From positions 806,001 through 870,000 of the forward strand of contig NW_026570274.1 of assembly GCF_019649055.1 (NCBI RefSeq): 64,000 bases of DNA, given 5' to 3'. This document shows, in pieces, positions 51,111 to 59,200 of the stretch. Each line of letters begins with the position of its first letter. The first letter of the stretch is position 1. This DNA is from Paramacrobiotus metropolitanus (Eukaryota > Tardigrada > Eutardigrada > Parachela > Macrobiotidae). The notes beneath the pieces were generated by a model. It was not told the DNA's origin, ran no database searches, and saw only the letters and a list, made by a program, of their open reading frames with translations. The translations under genes were made by a program, and so were the position numbers.

Positions 51111-53588
51111 TTACAAGTTCGGTGACCTTTCCGACTTGAACTTTGGCGACTGGTTTTGGGTCGTCTTCTTTCTCTTCTCACCTTCGTTATCCATTAGTAC
51201 GAATTTCTTTTCCAAGAAGTCAAATCCCAATAACACTTGTACGTCGTCACACTTCGGTCGGACGTAGAATGAATGTTCGCTAGTCTTTTTCCTTAAGGTC
51301 ACTGGCGCTACACAGTAGTGCGTCACCAGGAATCCTGACGTTCCGCTAATTCCATTTATTTTCACCAATCTGTCAGGTGGCAATGGGAGCATGTGGAGTC
51401 CATTCTTCTCGCAAAACGGTTTGCTGATCAGCGACGTCTCAGCGCCGGTGTCCAACATTGCGTTGACCTTTATGTCTCCCACTTTCACTTCGTGTGTGTA
51501 CGCTTCAATTCTCTTGGGCAGTTTTCCATTTTGAATCTTCAGTGTATGAATCTTACATTTCACAGGGATGAGCGATACTGGTCCTGGATCCATATCGGGA
51601 AGCACTTGTCCTTTTGCTGGAGTGCTATGACCTTTCAATATCTCGCTCAACTTATCAATCCTATGTGGAACGTTAGTCCGAACATCGTAATATTTTCGCG
51701 GCTTTTCTTTATTTGTTCGCTTCTCTGTAGCCATTTTAACACCGGTGACCTTTTCCACATTCTGCACTTGCTCATTTGCTTTTGTGCTATCCATGTGACC
51801 TTTAGTCACTTCATTTATCGTCTGATGGATCAATTCCTCTTTACGATTTTCATTTCGTTTATCTCTCAGCTTCTCAATGACTTCACTTGTTATTTGGTCA
51901 GCTCGCTTCAATTCGTCTTCTTCATCATCTCTCATCTCCTCTGGTGACCTTTCATATGTGACCATATTATATCCCTTTTCGGTCATCCATTCGATCACTT
52001 TCGCGGACACTTCATTGTTCGTTTTCGTCGGATCGATTTGTGAAGACATTCCGTCTGTTCGGGCTGGTGACTTGTCATTGGCATCCTTTTGCAGTGCCTC
52101 CGATAAGTCCCGTGACCTTTCAACTGCGCCACCCTGTTGCATTTGCGCCATCTCGTTTGACCGTCCTTTTTGTGCATTTTGCGCTAAGTCCTGTGACCTT
52201 TCGTTGCGCTTCATGACAAATCCGCCGTTTGTCAGCTTTTGTAAGGGGACTTTTTCTCCGTAATTCGGCGGTTTATCCTGTGGCGGAGCATTACGTGAAT
52301 AATTCCAGTCAGCAAGTGTCTTCTTATATTCCTCTGGATTGAATGCTGGGACTGGGTTCGGTGACCCTTGCGCTGGTTTCCCGGTAACCAACTCTTCTAG
52401 TCGCTTTCTTTCACATTGCGTTCGCAACTGTTGCATGTCCCAGTAGTCCTCTTGTGACATTTTCGCTTTCTGCTTTGCCTTCGGCGTTACGGGTATCCAC
52501 ATCCCGTGATTCCCATTCGGTCTGTAGGCCACTTTTTGCCAGATTTCCTTCCGTTGCAGCGTTATTGCATCTACAAGTGAGTCATCGGAGTTCTGTTGTG
52601 CCAATTCGCCATTCTTTTGCTGCGCTGTTCGCAGTGTCAAGTCTGTTTCTTGACCTTTTAACACGACGCTGTCGCCGTGACCTTTCGCATTCGCACTCGC
52701 TCCTTGACCTTTAACTTGGACTTTTCCAACAGAAGGTGACCTTTCATCTTTACTAATGGCGGTGATGTTTTGCTTAATCCATTCTTGCCTTATTCGCTTC
52801 TCTTCTTCGGATTCTGAACAATTCCAAAACTTTGGCTTTGGCTCTCCGTAACAGTCGCAACTTGGCTCATTCGCTTTATCATTTCCTGCCAAGTATTTCC
52901 GGAATTTCGCGTGTTGCTCATTTCCCTCTTGCGCAGTATCGTTCTGCGGTGGTGAATTTTGGTCTTTCGATTTGCCATTTATCTGTTTTCGGAACCATTC
53001 GTGGTGCATTTCCACTTCTTCTGCGGTATCAGTTTGTGGTTTCTTCTGGTTTAACAGCGCTTGTTGAATCTTGGCATTACGTAATGCACGACGTTCAGCT
53101 AGCACTTTCTCGCTGCAATACGGTGACCTTTCATTTTGCTGCACTTTTTGCAGTGTCGCGCTACCGTCACGACAATTTCCACTCGCAGTACCATTTTGCG
53201 GTGACCTTTGGTCCCGTTGCGCGCTTCCACTCGCAGTACCATTCTGCGGTGACCTTTTATCCACTTGAACATTTCCACTCGCAGTACCATTCTGCGGTGA
53301 CCTTTCACCTTGTGACGGTATCCCTATAACCGTTCCATTTCCTTTTTGCGATGACGGCATCCATATAGCCGTTTCTCTTTGCTGTGGCGGCATCCATCTA
53401 GCCGTTTCTTGTGGTTGCGGCATCCATATAGCCGGTCCACTTTGCTTTTTCGCTGACGGCATCCATATAGCCGTCGCAGTGGTCACATTCACTGCAGTAC
53501 CATTCTGCAGTGGTGACCTTTCCCTTTTATCCGGTGGTTTAGGGTCGGGTCGATCAGTAGGCTCACCGGTGCCTACTGATCTTGCCCG
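51111..53588 (-). CDS. pro: Pro region: repetitive linker and retropepsin-type protease
   Basis: Entered by -1 frameshift at 53588; 825 codons to TAA. The N-terminal ~600 residues are low-complexity, with repeated blocks: AIWMPS-type (53330-53470), RSPQNGTASG (53170-53300), and many ERSP, KGH and KVT tripeptides that derive from the AAAGGTCA word read in three frames. The C-terminal part is an aspartic protease of the retropepsin type: MLDTGAETSLIS (catalytic DTGA near 51450), flap-region residues, then VLLGFDFLEKK. It cleaves the polyprotein. The next ORF lies in the -1 frame and overlaps the end by about 65 bases, but no canonical slippery heptamer was found there. Confidence 0.82.
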   Translation of the reverse strand, partial: RARSVGTGEPTDRPDPKPPDKRERSPLQNGTAVNVTTATAIWMPSAKKQSGPAIWMPQPQETARWMPPQQRETAIWMPSSQKGNGTVIGIPSQGERSPQNGTASGNVQVDKRSPQNGTASGSAQRDQRSPQNGTASGNCRDGSATLQKVQQNERSPYCSEKVLAERRALRNAKIQQALLNQKKPQTDTAEEVEMHHEWFRKQINGKSKDQNSPPQNDTAQEGNEQHAKFRKYLAGNDKANEPSCDCYGEPKPKFWNCSESEEEKRIRQEWIKQNITAISKDERSPSVGKVQVKGQGASANAKGHGDSVVLKGQETDLTLRTAQQKNGELAQQNSDDSLVDAITLQRKEIWQKVAYRPNGNHGMWIPVTPKAKQKAKMSQEDYWDMQQLRTQCERKRLEELVTGKPAQGSPNPVPAFNPEEYKKTLADWNYSRNAPPQDKPPNYGEKVPLQKLTNGGFVMKRNERSQDLAQNAQKGRSNEMAQMQQGGAVERSRDLSEALQKDANDKSPARTDGMSSQIDPTKTNNEVSAKVIEWMTEKGYNMVTYERSPEEMRDDEEDELKRADQITSEVIEKLRDKRNENRKEELIHQTINEVTKGHMDSTKANEQVQNVEKVTGVKMATEKRTNKEKPRKYYDVRTNVPHRIDKLSEILKGHSTPAKGQVLPDMDPGPVSLIPVKCKIHTLKIQNGKLPKRIEAYTHEVKVGDIKVNAMLDTGAETSLISKPFCEKNGLHMLPLPPDRLVKINGISGTSGFLVTHYCVAPVTLRKKTSEHSFYVRPKCDDVQVLLGFDFLEKKFVLMDNEGEKRKKTTQNQSPKFKSERSPNL

Positions 53589-53594
53589 TTTCCC
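53552..53594 (-). promoter_or_regulatory. Programmed -1 ribosomal frameshift signal, Gag to Pro-Pol
   Basis: In element sense the Gag frame reads G_GGA_AAC (53594-53588), a canonical X_XXY_YYZ slippery heptamer. After a 6-base spacer comes a perfect 11-bp stem (gatcagtaggc with gcctactgatc; 53571-53581 and 53552-53562) with an 8-base loop. The Gag stop TAG (53575-53573) lies inside the stem. The downstream protease ORF is in exactly the -1 frame and is open through this site. Confidence 0.88.
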
Positions 53595-56203
53595 TGAACC
53601 GGCGCCCCACCTTGTTGTACGCCTTGCACATTTGCTTGTTGTTGTCCGATATTATTTGCCGGGTTAGGATTCTGTCCGCCACCGTTATTATATTGGCCGC
53701 CACCCTGTTGGTAGTTTCCTTGGCCGCCGCCATTGTTCTGGCCTCCTCTGAAGTTTCCGCGGCCGAAGCCTCTGTTTCTTCCTCTGAAGCCGCCGCGGCC
53801 GAAGCCTCCACGGCCGAAGCCGCCATTCTGGCCACCGCCATTTCCATTTCCGTAGTTCCCGTTTCCATTCCCTTGTTGGTTTTGGAAGTTTGCCTTATGT
53901 TGGTACCATTGGGTGATGAGGTCATATCCGTTTGCGACCGCTGGGCGCCAGCCACCTATAGCTCGGAGGCGTTGCCACTCGTTAAAGGCAAACAGATTCG
54001 GGTTCTGTTCTGGTGGTGTATTGGCGAACTTGCACCCCTGTGTCTGATGGTTGCCGTACATACAGTACTGGCACATCTGCACATTGTTCGCCACCCATCC
54101 GTCAATCATCTGGAACTTAAACTCAGTTCGTGACCCTTGGTTTTGCTGTTGATTCCCTCTGAAGTTCCCTTGACCTTGACCTTGTCTCTGATTCTGGAAG
54201 TTCCCCTGACCTCCATTCCAATTTCCATTTCCGTATCCATTTCCGCCAAAGTTTCCATTACCCCCACCTTGTTGTGGTAACCCGACATTCATAGGGACCA
54301 TGTTCTGTGGTGCAGGTGGGGCCACATTCTGGGGAGCCACATTCTGGGCTACCGGTCTCACTTGAGCTGCTGCCTGTATCGCCGCCACCATCGCATATGT
54401 TATCGGTTGTCCCGTCTGACTGTCGATAAAAGTCACCTTTTCCGTGACCTCTCTGACCGGAGTCTCCACACGGTATTCGACTGGTTGCTGGGGTGGTGCA
54501 GCTGCCATTCTCTGTGGCGGCACATTTTCGACTTGCCCTTGGCGGATGGTCACGTATTCCTGATTACGTTGACCTTTAGGCGCCTTATATTTCTCTTCGC
54601 CGGTGGCCCAATGTCGGAAGAAATCCTTCACGTCCGTTGGCGTCTTGCACTTTTGTATGCGCAGGGCTTTGTAGAGTTCGTTATCCCCTCTACATCCTTC
54701 AATTAGGAAACCCACTGCTTGTTTCTCTGTGATGATCCGTTTTGCTTTGAATCGCATCATCGCCTGGTAATACTGGTCAAGTGATTCTTTTCCGAGTTCG
54801 AATTTTCTTGCATAGGCCTCACGTAGGCCTAAGACTTCTTCATCCCGATCTCCGTATTCGTCTTTGAATTTGTCCATCCACTCTGTGATTGAGTATTCAA
54901 TCCCATCTTCTGCTGCAATGTCCTTTTCTCCTTCGAACCAAGTTTTGGCAGGACCTTTCACCGCACTTGCTATCTCAATCATGATTTGGTCGTCCGTCAG
55001 CTGGTAAGTCCTTTGGGTTTCTTTCACCAATCGTGTCCACCCACTCACTGTGTCACGACTGCCGTCAAAGGTCATGAGTGGTGTTTTCCTGGCCATCGAG
55101 TTGAGTGCTTTTGTTAATTGCACCGCTGTATTTTCAGCTCTCTGGTCATCGTCTTCTTCGCTACTTCCATCATCACTTTGATTTCGTTTTGACTTTCCAT
55201 ACCGGGATTTCCTAGGACGCTCCTGCCGGCTGGGGGGTCTATCCCGTCGCCCTTCATCGATGAACACATTTGTTTCCATGTGCGGGGGAAATTGTGAAGG
55301 GTCACCTCGACTCATATGCGGGTAACTTTCCGATGGTGGTTCTTTGTCATCTTTAGCCTTTTCCCCGTCCTTTTCGTTTTTGACACTTCCTCTGCCAGTA
55401 CCAGTTCGTAGCGGCATATCGAAGTGGAAGCTTTTACCCGTGCCCGTTTCATGCGCCTTGCTGTAACTGGGCGGGGGCGATTCCACCGTTGATGTTCTAA
55501 CTCCGTGTTGTAGGAGCTGTTCATCTTTGTGTTTGTTGGACATTTGAAGAGCTTTATTCTCATCTTCAAGGCGCTTAATCCTTAAATCGAATTGTTCTTT
55601 CTCATTCTTCAGGTTCTGATTCTCTTGGTTAACCTTCGACATCTGCTGATGCAGTTGAAGCGTTTTGTCTTGAATGACCTTTTCAGTATCATTTTCCACT
55701 TTCCTGATGTGTCCCGCCAACTGGGTCACATCCCTTTCCAACGTCATGTATTCTTCGGCTGCTGCTTTCAGCTGATTTTTCGTCACGGTGACCTCATCTT
55801 CTCTTGTCATCGCCGTGTGTGTCATATCAATCAGCTCCGTATTCAGTCTGATAATCTCCTGTGTCTTCTGATGGACCGTTTGTTGCCACTCTTTATCCTT
55901 CAACTCGAGCACTGTGACCTTTTCGTCCAAAAGGTGTGCCTCATGTTCCCACCTCATGCCTTGCTCGGCAATTGTCTTAGCAGTCTTTTTCAACTCGGTA
56001 TTCTCTTCGGTGACCTTTCGAACATCTTCTTTCAACGACTTGTTCTCTTCCATCACCTGCTTAATTTCATTCTTCAGCCTCACACCTTCAGTGGCTGTGA
56101 GCTCCCTCAGGTCCTTAGCCACTTTGATAGCGTCATCGGCTCTCTTCTGATGATCTTGTGATTCTTTCTGAAGGGTTCCAATGTTCTCGTCCCGTAACTT
56201 CAA
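53573..56203 (-). CDS. gag: Gag main part: coiled coil, capsid, CCHC zinc knuckle
   Basis: 876 codons. Residues 1-240 continue the coiled coil. A charged Arg/Ser/Glu linker follows. A Retrotrans_gag-type capsid lies at about 375-530 (TPLMTFDGSRDTVSGWTRL.., KTWFEGEKD, EYGDRDEEVLGLREAY). The CCHC knuckle CQYCMYGNHQTQGC (CX2CX4HX4C) is near 707-720. Flanking tails are Gly/Asn/Gln/Arg-rich with RGG-like repeats (GRGGFGRGGFRGRNR), typical of nucleic-acid-binding nucleocapsid regions. The ORF ends in TAG inside the stem of the frameshift hairpin. It packages genomic RNA and forms the particle. Confidence 0.88.
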   Translation of the reverse strand: MKLRDENIGTLQKESQDHQKRADDAIKVAKDLRELTATEGVRLKNEIKQVMEENKSLKEDVRKVTEENTELKKTAKTIAEQGMRWEHEAHLLDEKVTVLELKDKEWQQTVHQKTQEIIRLNTELIDMTHTAMTREDEVTVTKNQLKAAAEEYMTLERDVTQLAGHIRKVENDTEKVIQDKTLQLHQQMSKVNQENQNLKNEKEQFDLRIKRLEDENKALQMSNKHKDEQLLQHGVRTSTVESPPPSYSKAHETGTGKSFHFDMPLRTGTGRGSVKNEKDGEKAKDDKEPPSESYPHMSRGDPSQFPPHMETNVFIDEGRRDRPPSRQERPRKSRYGKSKRNQSDDGSSEEDDDQRAENTAVQLTKALNSMARKTPLMTFDGSRDTVSGWTRLVKETQRTYQLTDDQIMIEIASAVKGPAKTWFEGEKDIAAEDGIEYSITEWMDKFKDEYGDRDEEVLGLREAYARKFELGKESLDQYYQAMMRFKAKRIITEKQAVGFLIEGCRGDNELYKALRIQKCKTPTDVKDFFRHWATGEEKYKAPKGQRNQEYVTIRQGQVENVPPQRMAAAPPQQPVEYRVETPVREVTEKVTFIDSQTGQPITYAMVAAIQAAAQVRPVAQNVAPQNVAPPAPQNMVPMNVGLPQQGGGNGNFGGNGYGNGNWNGGQGNFQNQRQGQGQGNFRGNQQQNQGSRTEFKFQMIDGWVANNVQMCQYCMYGNHQTQGCKFANTPPEQNPNLFAFNEWQRLRAIGGWRPAVANGYDLITQWYQHKANFQNQQGNGNGNYGNGNGGGQNGGFGRGGFGRGGFRGRNRGFGRGNFRGGQNNGGGQGNYQQGGGQYNNGGGQNPNPANNIGQQQANVQGVQQGGAPVQGNGQDQ

Positions 56204-56204
56204 T

Positions 56205-57368
56205 TCATTTCTTAAACACTTCGTTGGTGTTTGTCAGCAATCGTTGGGTCACGTCGACGAGTTTGGCCGCGTATTCGTCTCGCTTGGCTTCCGCTTCGGT
56301 GACCTTAAGTTTAAGTGAGTCGCATTCGTCCTTCAATTCCGCTAAGTGCCGTGACCTTTCGGCTGATTCCTCTGACATGCTCTCGTTGAGGTCACTGACT
56401 GCAAGATGACCTTCCATTTCTCTGTCATCCACCATTTTCAAGTACTCTTCAGCGAGTTCTTTTTGACGCTCGTATTTGATCTTCCATTCGTCCGCTGCAC
56501 TTTCCAAATCCACCTGTTGTTGTTCCAGCTCATAAATACGAGCATCCAGAGATCCTATCCGATTTTGATATTCCTGTTTCTTCTTCGTCACTAGGCCTTC
56601 CTTGGCTTCGAGTTCTTCTTCCAACTCCTTCACGCGTCTCTTGAGAGTTGACGTGGGGCTGTTCGGTGGTGGCGGTCTAACATTGATGACCTTTCCAGTT
56701 TGTGTCCTTTCAATAAGGTGCTCGGGTATGTCCTTAAACGGTGTCATCCCTTCAGCACGGTCAGCTTCTTTCATCGCGGTCTGGAAGGACATATTCATTG
56801 TCGCTTCATCATCCGTGAAGTATGACTCGTTCGATTCGTCTGAGACCATCGGAGTTGCCCAAAGGTCATCACCGACAGTCTTATCGTGCAGTGAAAGGTC
56901 ATCCAATCCCAGTTCAGCCAATTCCATTTCTGTGACCTTTGTCCTGTCAGCTTCCGACTGAACCAGGTTTACATTTTTATCCTGTTCAGTAGTTCCGATA
57001 GTGGTAGCATCCGACTGTGATGCTCCGACTAGTTCCACTCCTTTCCCTGTGGGTATTTCCTCCCCGGTGACCTTTTTCTGGTTCATCGGATCGCTTCCCG
57101 CCGTAGACGCGGGAGTGTGCTTCTGGTCGTCGCTTGAACTTTCCTGATTGGCGACCGCCTCGAGCGCCTTCTGATAAGTGCTATCAGAGCCTCGTGAATC
57201 CTTCTTCTCGAATGCCTTGGGCGCTCGAGTGTTCCGCTCATGTCCAACTGGACGTGAGTACGGGTACAGATCCTTTTTGTATGGATTTGGTGCGCTTTGC
57301 TGTGAGCTGCGGGAGCTTTTGCTTCCCTGACTGCTGTTAGATGTCGGTTCCTCTTGTTCTCTGTCCAT
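56205..57368 (-). CDS. gag: Gag N-terminal part (coiled coil)
   Basis: 387 codons starting MDREQEEPTSNSSQG. The first ~230 residues are acidic and Ser/Thr-rich; from about 235 to the end there is a heptad-rich coiled coil (LKRRVKELEEELEAKE, IYELEQQQVDLE, LAELKDECDSLKLKV). It stops at AAG AAA TGA, and the next ORF continues the coiled coil in the +1 frame without a nearby ATG. The two are therefore one protein split by a +1 recoding site or a one-base indel. No matrix-like fold is recognisable. It likely drives Gag self-assembly. Confidence 0.75.
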   Translation of the reverse strand: MDREQEEPTSNSSQGSKSSRSSQQSAPNPYKKDLYPYSRPVGHERNTRAPKAFEKKDSRGSDSTYQKALEAVANQESSSDDQKHTPASTAGSDPMNQKKVTGEEIPTGKGVELVGASQSDATTIGTTEQDKNVNLVQSEADRTKVTEMELAELGLDDLSLHDKTVGDDLWATPMVSDESNESYFTDDEATMNMSFQTAMKEADRAEGMTPFKDIPEHLIERTQTGKVINVRPPPPNSPTSTLKRRVKELEEELEAKEGLVTKKKQEYQNRIGSLDARIYELEQQQVDLESAADEWKIKYERQKELAEEYLKMVDDREMEGHLAVSDLNESMSEESAERSRHLAELKDECDSLKLKVTEAEAKRDEYAAKLVDVTQRLLTNTNEVFKK

Positions 57369-58829
57369 ATTGATCGGATAACTTGGACGCTCCTGTCAAT
57401 TGTTCTCACACACACGTTATTGTATGGTTTATTCAATAATCCTAAAGGTCACTCTGAACCTCCGAAATTTTTCTAAGTCCTTATTAAAGGTCACTTTTCG
57501 ACTGAAAAATTTCGACTAAGTCCTTTTGTAAAGGTCACTTTTTCGGTAAAAAGTTCGAGAGATTTGCCCTAAAAGGTCACTTTCGGACAAAACTTCGAAA
57601 CCGCTTTTACAACTCAGAATACGTTAGCGAATGAAATCCTACAGCTACTGATATCGCTGTACTATTAATCAACTCAATTCCAACTCCGTTAAAGGTCACC
57701 GTTGATCACTTTCAGATCATAAAGGTCACTAAAATTAGGTCAATTTGATCAATTCCAACTTTTTGATAAAGGTCACTTTTCAAAGTCAAAAGTCAACTTC
57801 TGGTCTCAAAGGTCACTTTCCGACTCAACTCAACTCAAAGGGTCACTTTCCAGTTCAATTTCTGTTAAAAAGTCACTTTCCGCTCAATTCCAGTTAAAGG
57901 TCACTTTTAAGCTCAATTCGATCAAAGGTCACTTTTCCTTTGTCTCAACTCAAAAGGTCACTTTTCGTCTCAATTATCTTATCTCAAATCAAATTTCCCA
58001 TTACAGCTAGAGTTCAGCGGAAAATCCCCATTCGGGTTTGTTTACTTCTTTCTGATTGGTCCGCTAGCTCAAAATATTCAGTTCAAATTTCGGCCAATCA
58101 CAGCTCAGATAATTGACCAATCACGTTATTCCGTTAAAAATTTTTATCTGCCTGACGTCACGGTCAACGGCCAGACATGCGCGCCGCGTGCAAAACTCCG
58201 CCTACTTCTACGCTCAGCTCAGTACGGACCAATGAAAAATGAGAATTTTACCATCTAACCAATCCCGCAATTAATAACGGGTTTTCTACCTGTTTCCTCG
58301 TCCGTTCCACGAGAATCGATCCAAATGATCCAGATTCTTCTTCCACTGTCCGTTCCCGCGCTGCCGCCGGTTTTACCGTAACGGTTGTGCCGCACGCTTT
58401 TTGGTCGGTTACTGTGCCGGCTGACTGCCGTAGCAACAGTAGTGGCGCTCTACTCCAGTTTGGAGGAGTCTGATCTGTCTTTTCCCGTGCGCCCCTTTTG
58501 GCGCTTCGCCGCTTGTGGCCCACGGCTTAGGCTTCGCTGAAGCCTTGCCGAGTAACGGTGACACCAGTGCAGGTCTTCGCTGAAGACACCGCACCGAGGA
58601 ACACCGCCGACTGAACTCTTGAACTCTTTCACAGCAGTGGAACAGCACAGGTCTTCGCTGAAGACACTGTACCGAAACCAAGGCTGGTAATCCCGTCCGA
58701 TGAGGAACTTGCACCGCTTGTGGTGTTGCGCTTTGCTGTCGGATAGACCTGTGCCTTACTGGTCGGGTTTCACGTCAAATAACAGGCCAACTTTGCCTGA
58801 CACAATTCAAATCAGAGAACCGCTGTCGG
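57369..58829 (-). other. Structured 5' leader of the LTR element
   Basis: About 1.46 kb precede the first ORF. From 57440 to 57970 the plus strand repeats aaaggtcact every 30-60 bp. From 58400 to 58740 there are strong stem-loops: 58529-58546 (ggcttc/gaagcc), 58569-58592 and 58647-58670 (both gtcttc/gaagac around gct), and the CCGGC-type hairpin at 58410-58441. A structured leader beside the primer site is where packaging or dimerisation signals usually lie; that role is inferred. Confidence 0.65.
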
Positions 58830-58840
58830 CTCTGCTACCA
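58830..58840 (-). promoter_or_regulatory. Primer binding site, initiator-Met-tRNA-like
   Basis: In element sense the bases are TGGTAGCAGAG, one base after the LTR end. This is complementary to the last 11 bases (CTCTGCTACCA) of metazoan initiator methionine tRNA; the match stops after 11. Confidence 0.8.
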
Positions 58841-58841
58841 T

Positions 58842-59200
58842 CTAATGCTAGATCCAGCAGTGATCCAGATACGGAGACCTAAACGGAATAGATCCCGTGG
58901 AGTGAGCTATGCGATAAGTATAGCGAACTACGCGGAATCGCGAAACGTCGCACCGCTAATAGCTGACTTTTAATAATATTGAAAATTCCGACAACAGAAA
59001 ATCAACAATGATCGGCGCAGCTCGATCGTAAAGCGTGGAGCCCATTCAACAGTGTGTAACACTGTGCAGCACGTGCTATGCCGCGCCCACTAACACAACT
59101 CAAGCCAATCAGAAGAGACACAACACAGACACGTAATCCTAAGGCGTAGCGCCACAGGCGTAGCGCCACTGACGTGAACGCTAGTGGTCCCGGTCTCACA
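58842..59200 (-). repeat. 5' LTR (element sense)
   Basis: Identical to the other LTR except at 59187. It should hold the promoter and start site; a gattggc (inverted CCAAT) and an AT-rich stretch (ttcaatattattaaa in element sense) are visible, but no start site can be fixed. Confidence 0.93.

Larger units (their letters stand above)
42290..57968. repeat. Dispersed AAAGGTCA word array across the LTR element
   Basis: By eye I count about 85-90 exact AAAGGTCA/TGACCTTT words here, against about 0.5 expected for 16 kb of random sequence; variants (AAGGTCAC, AAAGGTCG) add more. Orientation is mostly tgaccttt on the plus strand from 43.4 to 57.1 kb, and aaaggtca in the two outer zones (42.3-42.7 and 57.4-58.0 kb). 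Words are scarce in conserved RT and capsid coding and dense in linkers and UTRs. AGGTCA is the nuclear-receptor half-site and AAAGGTCA the NGFI-B-type monomer site; whether that is the reader here is unknown. Confidence 0.9.
41652..59200 (-). mobile_element. Giant Ty3/Gypsy-like LTR retrotransposon, about 17.5 kb
   Basis: Bounded by 359-bp LTRs (41652-42010 and 58842-59200) that differ at a single base (a at 41997, g at 59187), so insertion is recent. On the minus strand the order is LTR, primer site, long structured leader, two-part Gag, protease, an unusually long pre-RT region, RT/RNase H, integrase with a tail, a 2.7-kb 3' UTR, then LTR. RT before integrase gives Ty3/Gypsy order. A candidate 4-bp duplication is ctcc at both edges. 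The element is about two to three times the usual length. Integrase carries two frame changes, so this copy is probably not autonomous as sequenced, unless these are base-calling errors. No env-like ORF is seen. Confidence 0.92.

Noticed and set aside
53563-53955. Minus-strand 130-codon ORF overlapping the Gag end
   Set aside because: It is an out-of-frame reading of the Gly/Asn/Arg-rich tail; the true downstream frame is the -1 frame at the frameshift signal.
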